DNA of 64,000 nt, taken from positions 1 through 64,000 of the forward strand of contig CAIUMP010000060.1 in assembly GCA_903900335.1 (NCBI GenBank), given 5' to 3'. The notes under the pieces are model-generated. The model saw only the letters and a list, made by a program, of their open reading frames with translations, was not told the origin of the DNA and made no database searches. The position numbers and the translations under genes were made by a program. The stretch is from an uncultured Ignavibacteriota bacterium (GTDB taxonomy: Bacteria > Bacteroidota > Ignavibacteria > Palsa-1295). Shown piece after piece: positions 48,297 to 57,199 of this stretch; within the stretch, counting starts at the first letter, position 1; every line of letters begins with the position of its first letter.

Positions 48297-48833
48297 TTAA
48301 TGATTCACTAAGGTGTCCCATGCAGTGTGGATCACCGTCATGGTTGCAGTGATCGTGATCGGGGTTGTCGGAGCGGAGGTCAGCTTGAACTGCAGCGTCG
48401 CCGGATAGCTTGTGCCGCGAAGATCCGCGGTGACGTCTTTGCGAGTGGTGGTGAGTGTGTCAGTGGTTCCGAATAAGGTGGAATCCGCACCGACAAGGTC
48501 ATTCCCGATCAGCAAACGCGCATAGCCGAAATGATCGAGTGAGTATGCCGGATCGCTCGAGGTAAGGTTAATAAGAGTCACCTGCGAAGTCTTGAGCTGA
48601 TCTGTATGCGTGTGATTTTTCATGTAGTCGTTCACGCTGTCTATCAACCCGGTAACGGCAACAGTCGCATCAACTCCTGCGGATTCTGAGATCGGGATCG
48701 GGAAGCTGACCGTTCGAGCTAGATTGAATGTAGTGTACGGGTCGATCGCTGGCAGGCCTGAAGAGCAGCCCGCAAGTGAAAGCAGTGTGGCGCAAAGTAA
48801 GAGGCGAGGTGCGGTCATTGACATTGGATTCAT
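48297..48833 (-). CDS. Lipoprotein, unknown function (related in layout to the 7.6 kb lipoprotein)
   Basis: A 178-residue lipoprotein: the signal MNPMSMTAPRLLLCATLLSL is followed by AG and Cys23. Alternative ATGs lie at the fourth and sixth codons. The mature protein is Thr/Ser/Asp-rich with alternating hydrophobic residues and ends TPITITATMTVIHTAWDTLV. The 7.6 kb lipoprotein ends TPITFTVKFHFDISATYKT and has a similar N-terminal phenylalanine-rich sequence, so the two may be distant paralogues of one beta-sandwich family. It is upstream of purM by 6 bp on the same strand; no function can be assigned. Confidence 0.75.
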   Translation of the reverse strand: MNPMSMTAPRLLLCATLLSLAGCSSGLPAIDPYTTFNLARTVSFPIPISESAGVDATVAVTGLIDSVNDYMKNHTHTDQLKTSQVTLINLTSSDPAYSLDHFGYARLLIGNDLVGADSTLFGTTDTLTTTRKDVTADLRGTSYPATLQFKLTSAPTTPITITATMTVIHTAWDTLVNH

Positions 48834-48948
48834 TCACGGCGTTTTCTGCCGTTCGGCCCATTTTGATGGCATTCAGTCCGTGCCTGAACGGAGCGTTAAT
48901 GATTAGCGGTTCCGGGATGTTGGGGCCGATTCACAATTAGCTCGATTC

Positions 48949-50130
48949 GTGCAAAACTACCCCGAACTCCGCGTCCGCGCAAAAGAGGAATTCCGCCTTC
49001 TCGGTGGCCATCTATGGGCATTCAGCAATGAACTGCTTGAAATTCCAAAAGATCTGCCGGCTGGCTCCGTCGTCAAACTCGTACGTGAGAAAGACGGCTC
49101 CCCCATTGCCCTTGCATTCTTTAATCCTCGCTCGCTTATTGCAGCAAGAATTCTGACGCATGACTGCCGAGAGGAGATAGACGAAGCGTTCTTCGAACGG
49201 CGCCTGCGGCAGGCGGCGGCGCGGCGGGAGCTTCTCCTTCACCGCCGAAATGCTGTTCGACTCGTTCATGGCGAAAGCGATTTTCTACCGGGGCTCATTA
49301 TAGATCAATTTGCTGACATCATTTCGTACCAGACGCTTTCCGCTGGGTTTGAATTGCGAAGGGAGATGCTCGTCGGCTTGGTACGTAAGATATGGCAGCC
49401 AAGATCGATCATTGAAAAGAATAGCTCACATCTTCGGACCCTGGAGGGGCTGCCGATCGTGGAGCAAGTTGTCCTCGGTACCGAAACGGTGACGGAGATC
49501 CATGACGCCGCTGGCACCCGTTTTAGTGTAGATGTACTCGCCGGACAAAAGACGGGCTTCTTTCTCGACCAAATGGAAAACCGCTCTCGGCTCCGCGACT
49601 TCATTCCGCCTGGGGCGAAGGCACTTGATCTGTTTTCGAATGAGGGCGGCTTTGCACTGAATGCCGCACGTGCCAGTGCATCCCATGTACTTGCCGTAGA
49701 TGCTTCCGAGAGCGCGTTGGCGCGTCTAAATACCAATGCGGAGCTTAATGCTGTCGGCGACAAGATCTCGACATTGGCAACCGATTGCTTCCAATTCGTG
49801 CGAGAATGCCGAGACAAGTACGATGTCATCGTGGTCGATCCCCCTGCCCTGGCAAAGTCTCGGAAGGATACTGCAGCGGCCCGAAAGGGGTACGTTACGC
49901 TCAACACCCAAGCCATGAAAATGCTGCAACCGGGTGGCATTCTGATGACTGCTTCATGCTCCCATCACATTGCCCGAGAGGATTTCTTCGAAATCATTCG
50001 GGAATCTGGTCGTCGGGCAAAACGGGCCATCACTGTTCTAGAAGAGCGAGCGGCGGGTGTTGACCATCCTGTGCTGGCGGCAATGCCGGAGACGAGCTAC
50101 TTGAAGTGCTTTATTTTAGGGGTAGAATAG
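48949..50130 (+). CDS. RlmI-like class I rRNA methyltransferase with PUA domain
   Basis: A 393-residue SAM-dependent methyltransferase of the RlmI/RlmK family, which methylate 23S rRNA cytosines at C5. The start is a GTG at 48949. Residues about 1-75 are the PUA-type RNA-binding domain (LLGGHLWAFSNEL). The catalytic domain has DQMENRSRLRDFI, the SAM-binding LDLFSNEGGFALNAARA, the DPPALAKSRKDTAAA motif typical of this family, and MTASCSHH carrying the conserved cysteine. The exact target base is not certain from the sequence. It is a single gene, divergent from the upstream lipoprotein. Confidence 0.9.
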   Translation: MQNYPELRVRAKEEFRLLGGHLWAFSNELLEIPKDLPAGSVVKLVREKDGSPIALAFFNPRSLIAARILTHDCREEIDEAFFERRLRQAAARRELLLHRRNAVRLVHGESDFLPGLIIDQFADIISYQTLSAGFELRREMLVGLVRKIWQPRSIIEKNSSHLRTLEGLPIVEQVVLGTETVTEIHDAAGTRFSVDVLAGQKTGFFLDQMENRSRLRDFIPPGAKALDLFSNEGGFALNAARASASHVLAVDASESALARLNTNAELNAVGDKISTLATDCFQFVRECRDKYDVIVVDPPALAKSRKDTAAARKGYVTLNTQAMKMLQPGGILMTASCSHHIAREDFFEIIRESGRRAKRAITVLEERAAGVDHPVLAAMPETSYLKCFILGVE

Positions 50131-50285
50131 GTGAACATCTTCTCAGCCGCGCACGCGAACTGTTGTGGCAATCGCTGGGGTTCGGATACTGGTGAATAGT
50201 GATGGCGAGCTATTACTGGAGTTATTTATTAGAGAACTGTAGGCCTCGAACACACCATCATGCAGGAAAGGAGCAAGAGGAGAGG

Positions 50286-50996
50286 ATGAAGAGTACCCCA
50301 AGACCCCGGATACGTGAAGCAGGCATTGCAATTGCCGCAGCATTCCTGCTTGGCAGTAACGCTCTCGCACAAACCCCGATGGGCAGCGCACCCCCACCCA
50401 CTCCAGTAAGTGACACAGCGATCATCTTCGAGCCATCTCAACCTCTGATCAAGAGCTCCGAAGAAGTCGGGCGAGATTACCCGTATAGCTGGGGATTCGA
50501 CGCGTCGTTCAGCGACTACGGATTTGGCGGTGGGCTTTTTCTCAGCCGAACCTTGGGGCAGGATTTTACTGCAAGTCTCTCTTTTGATCTTGGCACGGCC
50601 AAAGGCTCCCACGAGTTCGATCTTGTGCAACAGGATAAGATCAATGACATCTATGTTATTCCACTAATGGCAAGTGTAGAGTATCGCCTGTTTCGAAACG
50701 GACTGAGCGAGAATTTACGCCCCTTCGCTGCCGTCGGTGTTGGGCCGGTCGTTGCAATGAGTAGCCCGAGTACGACCGACTTCTTTCCCAATTTTGGGCA
50801 GGCGCAAGCGAAGATCATCCCGGGTGGGTTCTTAGGGCTTGGCGCAAAATTTGGTACAGATCCCAAGAGCAACTTCGGCGCGAGCATTCGCTACTTTATC
50901 ATTCCCTATCCGGGTTCGATACAGAGCACGGCGACGCAATCTCTGACGAATCTCAGCGGTTTGTTCATCACGGTCAGTTACGGATACAATTTTTAG
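50286..50996 (+). CDS. Outer-membrane beta-barrel protein A
   Basis: A 236-residue outer-membrane barrel. The start at 50286 is chosen because it has a good AGGAGAGG site and yields the signal peptide (MKSTPRPRIREAGIAIAAAF, cleavage near ALAQ). The mature chain alternates polar and hydrophobic residues with periodic Gly/aromatic ends (FGGGLFLSRTLGQDFTASLS, then LRPFAAVGVGPVVAMSSP) and ends VSYGYNF, the aromatic C-terminal signal for BAM insertion. The family is the OmpA-barrel/porin type without a peptidoglycan-binding domain. The next gene starts 3 bp later and encodes a second barrel, so they form an operon. Confidence 0.75.
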   Translation: MKSTPRPRIREAGIAIAAAFLLGSNALAQTPMGSAPPPTPVSDTAIIFEPSQPLIKSSEEVGRDYPYSWGFDASFSDYGFGGGLFLSRTLGQDFTASLSFDLGTAKGSHEFDLVQQDKINDIYVIPLMASVEYRLFRNGLSENLRPFAAVGVGPVVAMSSPSTTDFFPNFGQAQAKIIPGGFLGLGAKFGTDPKSNFGASIRYFIIPYPGSIQSTATQSLTNLSGLFITVSYGYNF

Positions 50997-50999
50997 CAA

Positions 51000-51725
51000 T
51001 TGATAACTTCAGTCGTCACCCGAAAACGTAGGCACTGCAAACTTCTCGCGGGCATTCTGGTTCTTGTGCTCGTCGCCTTTGGCACACCCCATCTCGGGCG
51101 GGCCCAACAAATGATCTTCAACGTCCCCTCGCACGACATTCTCGAACCGGGATATACGCTGGGTGAGCTTTATGCCTCGATTCCAAACGACACCAGTGGT
51201 CGCTTCAACTTGACTGGCAGACTTAGCCGAGGCATTGGCTACAATGCAGAAATGGGCTTCGGAATAGCCAACCTTGGTTTTACGGCAGATCATCATGAGA
51301 GTCTATTCCTCGCTCTCAAGCGCATGGATACAGTGGAGCATGAACCCAATTACACTCTCTCGGAAGGATTTACAGCCAGTTCACCCTTGCACGGCGGAGA
51401 TCAGTCTGGACTGTTCATGTATATCTCTGCTGCTCGAAAGCTGGATGCTGATCTTCGTGTCACTCTCGGGCTGTTTGGCGCACTCGGGCGAATAACGGGG
51501 CAGAACGGTGCTGGCGGTGTATTGGCTGGCTTAGAGTATCACCTCAATGATTGGCTTTCTTTCCAAGGTGACTACCTTTCGGGAGCTTCTTCCATTGGCT
51601 ATATCTCTGTTGGTGCGACGCTCTCCGCAAAAGAATATGCCACTGACCTCGTAGTCGCGGTCGAACGTGCTTCAGCAAGCCGCGCAGGTGATCGTGGACT
51701 TGCGGGTCTGAAATATAACTTCTGA
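51000..51725 (+). CDS. Outer-membrane beta-barrel protein B
   Basis: A 241-residue barrel beginning 3 bp after the previous stop, with TTG at 51000 as the likely start (ITSVVTRKRRHCKLLAGIL follows, then a signal-like LVLVLVAFG, cleavage near GRAQ). It has barrel-like strands (FNLTGRLSRGIGYNAEMGF, DLRVTLGLFGALGRITGQNG) and ends LAGLKYNF, the C-terminal aromatic insertion signal. No ligand or enzyme motif is visible. The sequence is not obviously a copy of the first barrel. Confidence 0.7.
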   Translation: MITSVVTRKRRHCKLLAGILVLVLVAFGTPHLGRAQQMIFNVPSHDILEPGYTLGELYASIPNDTSGRFNLTGRLSRGIGYNAEMGFGIANLGFTADHHESLFLALKRMDTVEHEPNYTLSEGFTASSPLHGGDQSGLFMYISAARKLDADLRVTLGLFGALGRITGQNGAGGVLAGLEYHLNDWLSFQGDYLSGASSIGYISVGATLSAKEYATDLVVAVERASASRAGDRGLAGLKYNF

Positions 51726-51763
51726 TCGGAATCGATCGCTTGCCTAACTCGTCGAGATAACTC

Positions 51764-52255
51764 ATGATCCCCTCAATCCTCAAAACCCTCGCACTTGGCG
51801 TTTGGCTTGGCTCTCTGATCATGCTCGGGTATGCCGTTGCTGGTCCGATCTTTCAACAGTCTCCCTCCAAGACTCTGGCTGGCGCGATCAATGGCGTGAT
51901 CCTTGGACGAATGAATTCGATTGAATGGATTTGCGCGCTTGTCGCTCTCGGTTCGGGCATCGTTCTGCTTGCCCTCAACTGGGCGGGTGACAACCGGACA
52001 CTGCGGATCGCGGAGGTTGGGATGGTGTGTGTCAGCATAGTTCTGCTATGGTTTTACTCCAACCGCATCAGTGGGCGCATGGAAACACTTCGACAGACGA
52101 TCGGCGATTTCGATCACCCGAAACAAACAAAAGAATACGTCGAAGCCAAAGCTGACTTCGACGATCTTCATCACCTATACACTAAGCTCGTCGGCATCAA
52201 CATGGTGCTGATCCTTGGTGGCTTCGTGTTTTCGATGGTCACGTCCCGACGTTAG
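51764..52255 (+). CDS. DUF4149-like integral membrane protein
   Basis: A 163-residue membrane protein with four helices: ILKTLALGVWLGSLIMLGYA, then IEWICALVALGSGIVLLALN, IAEVGMVCVSIVLLWFYSN and LVGINMVLILGGFVFSMVT. The N-terminal ALGVWLGSLIMLG and the mid-protein charged FDHPKQTKEYVEAKADFDDL loop are typical of the DUF4149/TMEM205-like family. Function is unknown. It starts 38 bp after the second barrel. Confidence 0.8.
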   Translation: MIPSILKTLALGVWLGSLIMLGYAVAGPIFQQSPSKTLAGAINGVILGRMNSIEWICALVALGSGIVLLALNWAGDNRTLRIAEVGMVCVSIVLLWFYSNRISGRMETLRQTIGDFDHPKQTKEYVEAKADFDDLHHLYTKLVGINMVLILGGFVFSMVTSRR

Positions 52256-52263
52256 TCGAAGGG

Positions 52264-52581
52264 TTATGAGATCACCGTCGTCTTGCTGACGGATCTCTTA
52301 TTCGAGGCCGCACGTGCGAGAACGATCACCAGCACAAGAAACGCTATTGCTGCAATGGTGATAAGCAGCCAGGTGTTGGAGTCCGTGGAGAGATCGGGTG
52401 TTGTAGTTGTGGTTCGAGTCGTAGTCGTCGTGTGTTCGACCGCCCCGCTCCCAGAGCTTCCAGTGGCCGGTGCAGCAGTGCCATCACCTTGGGCGAAAAG
52501 TGGTAGCGAACCAGCGATAAGAAGAAGGAAGATATTCAAAACCGTCCAACAGGATCGGCTAAATCGTTGTGTAAGAGGCAT
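52264..52581 (-). CDS. Small single-helix membrane protein downstream of cytochrome b
   Basis: A 105-residue protein: signal sequence (CWTVLNIFLLLIAGSLPLFA), then a Gly/Ser/Ala and Thr-rich linker (GAVEHTTTTTRTTTTTPDL) and one C-terminal membrane helix (NTWLLITIAAIAFLVLVIVL) with a short basic tail. It is the last gene of the Rieske-cytochrome b set, 18 bp after the cytochrome b stop. It may be a small accessory subunit, but no haem or metal motif is visible. Confidence 0.65.
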   Translation of the reverse strand: MPLTQRFSRSCWTVLNIFLLLIAGSLPLFAQGDGTAAPATGSSGSGAVEHTTTTTRTTTTTPDLSTDSNTWLLITIAAIAFLVLVIVLARAASNKRSVSKTTVIS

Positions 52582-52599
52582 AGTGTTATCCGTAATGGT

Positions 52600-53739
52600 T
52601 TACTTGCCCTTGGAACGCAGAGTCGTGTCTCTATCGACCGCAGGCTGATGTAGTGGAAATGGCTCCGATGTGGCTTGGCTCCCAAAGGAAGGAAGCTGGC
52701 CTGCCACCTCATTGCTTACGGATAAATATGCCAACGTTGTGAGGACTAGCATTCCGGCGATCAAAATAATACCGATCCACGTAAATAGTGGACTCCTCTC
52801 CCCTTGCTTGGCTTTTCTGTCCAACCAAGGGACCAGCGACCAAAAGACAAGAACCACCGTGTAGAGCCCGACGGCGGCCCACTCCGGTATGTACTTTAGT
52901 GTTTGATAGAGGAACATGAAATACCATTCCGGATGCACACCTGCGGGGGGCTCCACTGGCTTCGTCATATCATAAGCCGGCCCTAACTCCCAAGGATGCA
53001 GCACTGCAACCGTAAGAAGCACGGCCAGTCCGCAGAGCCACAAGATAGCTTCGCCTAGCACATATCGGGGTAAGAACTTCGTCTGACTAGTTATCTTGGC
53101 ACCAGGCGGAACACTGCTGCCAAAAAGCGCTGTCATTGTCACATGTGCTCCCGCGATGACAATCGTGATCAGCGGCAGCACCGCAACATGCAGTGCGAAC
53201 AACCGCGAGAGGGTTGCTCCGGAGACGGATCGCGCGCCACGAAGCAAACCAACGATCGCCTCGCCAACGATCGGAAGCATCCCAGGTACCTCTGTGCCAA
53301 TGCGAGTAGCAAAATACGCAGTCAAGTCCCACGGCAGAAGGTAGCCAGTGAACCCGAAGCCGAGCATCAGCAGAAGGAGGATCACACCGGTCAGCCACAT
53401 GATCTCTCGCGGTTTGCGATAGCTCTTCATGAAGAACGTGCTGAACATGTGGAGAAAGACCACAGCGATCAGCGCATTCGAACTCCGTGAGTGCAGCGAC
53501 CGAACGAGTGAGCCAAACGGCACCCGCTTCATGATCAACTCCACACTTTGATTCGCGGCTTCGGGCGTTGGTTGGTAGTATAACAGCAGCAGCACACCCG
53601 TCGCGATCTGCACCCCAAAAAGGAACAACGCGAACCCACCCAGATAGTACCAAACGGAGCTTCGGTGGCGAGGGACAACCTTGGAGCGGATGGCCTCCAC
53701 CGGCTCGCGAAGATGTAGCGCGTCGATCAGGTCATTCAT
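52600..53739 (-). CDS. Cytochrome b of a Rieske/cytochrome b complex (b6-like spacing)
   Basis: A 379-residue cytochrome b, the haem-bearing membrane subunit of a quinol oxidising complex. The four haem His lie in LHSRSSNALIAVVFLHMF and LHVAVLPLITIVIAGAH. The second pair is 14 residues apart, as in b6-type cytochromes, while classical bc1 has 13. The quinol-site motif HPEWYFMFLYQTLKYIPEW shows that the C-terminal helices are fused to the b6-like part. The gene overlaps the Rieske gene by 4 bp. No cytochrome c subunit is adjacent. Confidence 0.92.
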   Translation of the reverse strand: MNDLIDALHLREPVEAIRSKVVPRHRSSVWYYLGGFALFLFGVQIATGVLLLLYYQPTPEAANQSVELIMKRVPFGSLVRSLHSRSSNALIAVVFLHMFSTFFMKSYRKPREIMWLTGVILLLLMLGFGFTGYLLPWDLTAYFATRIGTEVPGMLPIVGEAIVGLLRGARSVSGATLSRLFALHVAVLPLITIVIAGAHVTMTALFGSSVPPGAKITSQTKFLPRYVLGEAILWLCGLAVLLTVAVLHPWELGPAYDMTKPVEPPAGVHPEWYFMFLYQTLKYIPEWAAVGLYTVVLVFWSLVPWLDRKAKQGERSPLFTWIGIILIAGMLVLTTLAYLSVSNEVAGQLPSFGSQATSEPFPLHQPAVDRDTTLRSKGK

Positions 53740-54215
53740 GAGCTGGCACTCCCTGTGCCCTTCGGAGTCAGAGATATCTCAAGATCATCTGCATTCTGTT
53801 TGACCAACAATTCCGTCAACGGGGATTTCGGTCGGGTACCGGGTATGTTGACGCCGTTGGCATCGTATCTTCCACTGTGGCACTTGCAATAAAATCCGGG
53901 CATCTGGGGCTTGAAAGAGACGATGCATCCCAGATGTGTGCAAGTCGCCGTGAAAGCGCGGATCTGGTTATCTGCCTCCCGAACCACGATCACAGGCTCA
54001 CCTTCAACCTCCACCAATTTGGACGGGCTATCTGGTGTCAGCTCTGCCGCAGATAGTTTGGCTGTCTTGTTTCCACCCAGCGCACCCTGGAACGAGACGA
54101 ACTGCTCGATCGCATAGGCAAATGGTGCCACGAAGAATGCTATACCACCGGCAACAAGCGCCCGGAGTACATTACGACGTTTGGTAGGAAGGTGGTTGAA
54201 CATTCTACTCGTCAA
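53736..54215 (-). CDS. Rieske iron-sulfur protein
   Basis: A 159-residue Rieske protein of the same complex. A twin-arginine-like start (TKRRNVLRALVAGG) leads a membrane segment (about residues 19-38). The [2Fe-2S] site is CTHLGC and CKCHSG, i.e. CxHxxC plus CxCHSG, with the surrounding FTATCTHLGCIVSFKPQMPG and YDANGVNIPGTRPKSPL. The 4-bp overlap with the cytochrome b gene shows a two-gene unit. An ATG four codons later (54203) could also be the start. Upstream, 60 bp away on the same strand, is the aldehyde dehydrogenase gene; a link is not implied. Confidence 0.93.
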   Translation of the reverse strand: MTSRMFNHLPTKRRNVLRALVAGGIAFFVAPFAYAIEQFVSFQGALGGNKTAKLSAAELTPDSPSKLVEVEGEPVIVVREADNQIRAFTATCTHLGCIVSFKPQMPGFYCKCHSGRYDANGVNIPGTRPKSPLTELLVKQNADDLEISLTPKGTGSASS

Positions 54216-54275
54216 TGACAGCGAAGAGGAAGCCCATCGAATTTCGGTGGGCCTCCCCGATCTCGGCGGAAGTGA

Positions 54276-55787
54276 TTACCCGTTCAGATCCACCCACACC
54301 GTCTTCGTCTCGGTATAGAGATCGATCGCGGCCTTACCCAGTTCGCGGCCAAACCCGCTCGACTTGTAACCGCCGAAGGGCACACCATTGTCCGTTGTGG
54401 AGATGGTGTTGATCCAGACAGTCCCGGCCTTGACGCGCTTTGCGATCTGGTGGGCCTTCTTGATGTCACGGGTCCAGATTGCGGCGGCAAGACCGAACTG
54501 GGAGTTGTTCGCCTCGCGAACAGCTTCCTCCACATCCGCGAACTTGATGACGCTTGCGACCGGTCCGAAGATCTCTTCCTGGGCGACACGCATGGAATTC
54601 GTGACTCCTTCAAGCACCGCCGGTTTCATGAAGTAGCCCTTGGTACCGATGCGCTCGCCACCTGTGGCGACAGTCGCTCCCTCCTGCTTGCCAATGCTCA
54701 CATAGCTGAGCACTCGGTTCAGATGCTCCTCAGAAATGAGCGCCCCTAGTCGTGTCTTCGGATGCAGCGGATCACCAGCGACCATCTTTGCGGCACGGCC
54801 TCTAAGAACCGACATGAACTCGTCGTAACCTCTTTCTTCAATGAAGATACGGGATCCGGCTGTACACATTTCTCCCTGATTGAAGAAGATGCCTCCAAGC
54901 GCGTACTTGGCGGCCGTTTCGAGATCGGCATCGGCAAGGACGATGTTCGGAGACTTGCCACCAAGCTCCAGCGAAACTCGCTTCAGCGTCTTCGAGGCGA
55001 CACGCATGATCTCCTTGCCGACCTCCACACTTCCTGTGAAGGCGATCTTGTCAATGCCGGGATGCTCCACCATCGCAGCTCCGGTCGTTGGACCAAAGCC
55101 TGTGACGACGTTGAACACTCCCGGCGGCAAACCGGCTTCGACCGTCAATTCGGCGAAGCGTAGTGCCGTAAGCGGTGTCTGCTCAGCAGGCTTGAGAACG
55201 ATCGTGTTCCCGCATGCCAGCGCTGGGGCGACCTTCCACGCAAGCATCTGTAACGGGAAATTCCATGGGATGATCTGTCCGCACACACCAATGGGTTCGC
55301 GCAGCGTATATACCAACGCGTCGCCTCCCTGGGTGGTAGGGATCGTGTCGCCAGTGATCTTCGTCGGCCAGCCCGCGTAGTACTCGAAGCAATCAGCGGC
55401 TTGCGGGATATCGAACTTGGCGGATTCGAAGATCGGCTTGCCGGTGTCAAGCGTCTCGAGCTCAGCGATCTCTTCCAGATTTGTGCGGATCAACTCTCCC
55501 AATTTCCAGAGGATGCGTGCACGGTCCCGGGGGGACATCTTTCGCCACGGGCTGCCATCTTCGAAAGCGGTGCGCGCTGCCCGGACCGCCAGGTCAACAT
55601 CGGCCGCTCCGGCTTCAGCGATGTTAGCAAGAAGATCTCCGGTTGCAGGATTATGGGTCGCGAAGGTTTTCCCCGAAAGGGAATCCACAAACTCGCCATT
55701 GATGAAGAGCTTCCCTGCTTTCGGCTTTGCCTTTTGTGGGAGAAGCTCGATGAGTATGTCCGTAGAGGTGACTGCTGCGTCTGACAT
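54276..55787 (-). CDS. Aldehyde dehydrogenase (NAD(P)+-dependent)
   Basis: A 503-residue ALDH-superfamily enzyme oxidising aldehydes to acids. The start at 55787 (MSDAAVTSTD) is preferred because the longer frame reaches into the upstream gene. The NAD-site motifs IIPWNFPLQMLAWKVAPALA and FTGSVEVGKEIM, the active-site base in LELGGKSPNIV, and the nucleophile Cys308 in NQGEMCTAGSRIF are present. The C-terminal YKSSGFGRELGKAAIDLY is typical of the group 1/2 aldehyde dehydrogenases that act on aliphatic or betaine-like aldehydes. The substrate is unknown. It starts 4 bp after the upstream thioredoxin-like/TPR gene. Confidence 0.93.
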   Translation of the reverse strand: MSDAAVTSTDILIELLPQKAKPKAGKLFINGEFVDSLSGKTFATHNPATGDLLANIAEAGAADVDLAVRAARTAFEDGSPWRKMSPRDRARILWKLGELIRTNLEEIAELETLDTGKPIFESAKFDIPQAADCFEYYAGWPTKITGDTIPTTQGGDALVYTLREPIGVCGQIIPWNFPLQMLAWKVAPALACGNTIVLKPAEQTPLTALRFAELTVEAGLPPGVFNVVTGFGPTTGAAMVEHPGIDKIAFTGSVEVGKEIMRVASKTLKRVSLELGGKSPNIVLADADLETAAKYALGGIFFNQGEMCTAGSRIFIEERGYDEFMSVLRGRAAKMVAGDPLHPKTRLGALISEEHLNRVLSYVSIGKQEGATVATGGERIGTKGYFMKPAVLEGVTNSMRVAQEEIFGPVASVIKFADVEEAVREANNSQFGLAAAIWTRDIKKAHQIAKRVKAGTVWINTISTTDNGVPFGGYKSSGFGRELGKAAIDLYTETKTVWVDLNG

Positions 55788-55791
55788 GGTC

Positions 55792-57021
55792 CTATTTCTT
55801 GTCTGATTTATCTGATGATTCAACTTGCGGTGTCGCTTGAGCTTTGGCCCTTAATTCCTTATATTGCGCGAGTTCCGACCCGAAGTACTTCCTGTCTTCC
55901 TGCTCTTTCGCGAGCCCCAACGCTTTCTCTTCATCCTGAACGGCATCGTCCAGTTTGTGCATTCGCGTGTTGACTCGGGCTCTGGTATCGTAATAATTCG
56001 GATCGTCCCCCCGCTTGGAAATTGCTTCGTTGATAAGGGAAAGCGCTGGCGTGGCATCGGTGGCATAGTTCGCCAGTTGCCAGGCATAGTCGTTCAGAAC
56101 ATCCGGGTCGCGTTGCCCTGTAAACGCCATTAGGCGCTCGTACGTGACCGCGACGCTATCGGAAAGCTTCCGACCTTTATAGTGCTCCAGCGTCTTCACG
56201 AGGAGTTCAAATCCGAGAACGCTATCGGCTCCGTGATGTCCCAGCGAAGCAGCGAGCGCGTTAAGGGGTCGGACATTTCCTTCGATGTGAAGTCGGAGAT
56301 CCACGTACCGTATCCACGCATCTCGGGCCGCTTTCGGATGCGCCACATCCCGACGCAACACTTCCAGATGTTTGATGACGCTGTCATACTTCGAGCGCTC
56401 CTCGAACATGTTGATCAGGAATTGCCGATGAGGGATGGAGGTGGTGTCTTTCCAAAATGCGGCGATCGTGGATTTCAAGGTATTCTTTCCGTTCAGGATC
56501 TCCCTGATCCGTTTTTCGAGTGCGGCCGGGGTGAAGTTCTGCGGGAAGACGATACGGTCCATCTCCTCTTTGTCCGGAGCTAGCATGATGATGCAAGGTC
56601 GGACGGCGATCTGATAGGTCTTCTCCAGACCGCTCAAACGCCATCCGAGATTTCGAAGGCTATCGAGGCCAACACTCATCGGCGGATCGACGGCGAAGTC
56701 ATTCATCGCTGGTTCGAAACGACTTCGGATGAAGGACTGAAGTGCTTTATTATCAATGACTTCCTGCGCAAGACGTATACTGCCAGAATCTATCAGATCA
56801 AGATCGAAAACAAGCGCTGGCTTACCGGTGCGGGCCGAGCGCATAACGGCGTCGTCCCACATCATTTGAAATGGAAAGTCATTGTGAATCTCCGGGGTAG
56901 TGCTGGCAGGCGGTCCCATTTTCTGTGCGAGCAACCGTGTACCAGTACCTGGTATTGCACTCGCCAGAACTCCTACGAGTAAGGCAAGGCGTTTAAGGAT
57001 AGACGAACCTGTGGTTTTCAG
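55792..57021 (-). CDS. Exported thioredoxin-like/TPR protein (start unusual, possibly CTG)
   Basis: About 380-410 residues. From TTG at 56934 the protein begins LLAQKMGPP, but the frame is open upstream and encodes a typical signal peptide (KTTGSSILKRLALLVGVLAS, cleavage near LLAQ) with no ATG, GTG or TTG; the codon before KTTG is CTG at 57021. I therefore propose a CTG start; it is uncertain. The domain part begins with a thioredoxin-like fold (residues about 50-170 of the longer form: GKPALVFDLDLIDSGSIRLA, then RPCIIMLAPDKEEMDRIVFP) without a CxxC. The C-terminal half has TPR-like helices (YYDTRARVNTRMHKLDDAVQ). It is upstream of the aldehyde dehydrogenase, 4 bp apart. Function unknown. Confidence 0.65.
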   Translation of the reverse strand: MKTTGSSILKRLALLVGVLASAIPGTGTRLLAQKMGPPASTTPEIHNDFPFQMMWDDAVMRSARTGKPALVFDLDLIDSGSIRLAQEVIDNKALQSFIRSRFEPAMNDFAVDPPMSVGLDSLRNLGWRLSGLEKTYQIAVRPCIIMLAPDKEEMDRIVFPQNFTPAALEKRIREILNGKNTLKSTIAAFWKDTTSIPHRQFLINMFEERSKYDSVIKHLEVLRRDVAHPKAARDAWIRYVDLRLHIEGNVRPLNALAASLGHHGADSVLGFELLVKTLEHYKGRKLSDSVAVTYERLMAFTGQRDPDVLNDYAWQLANYATDATPALSLINEAISKRGDDPNYYDTRARVNTRMHKLDDAVQDEEKALGLAKEQEDRKYFGSELAQYKELRAKAQATPQVESSDKSDKK

Positions 57022-57099
57022 AGGGGTGCTGCTGTTTTCGTGTGGTGTAGAAACACATTAGTGGGCGAGGGGTTTCCGAAATGTCGGCAGCTAGGAATT

Positions 57100-57197
57100 G
57101 TCTGAACCTTGATTTTAAGAGATTTACTAGATTCGTGAGATCAACACCGTCCCCAATCTTCCCCATCTCAAAAATCTCATGAAATCAAGGTTCTGAC
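57100..57197. repeat. Long imperfect hairpin element
   Basis: GTCTGAACCTTGATTT (57100-57115) and AAATCAAGGTTCTGAC (57182-57197) are inverted copies with one mismatch, about 66 bp apart, and the inner flanks also pair in part (GAGATTT/AAATCTC). This nearly 100-bp fold lies just downstream of the stop codon of the BNR gene. It resembles the REP-like, AAGGTTC-type intergenic hairpins I know from Bacteroidota genomes. Confidence 0.7.
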
Positions 57198-57199
57198 GA

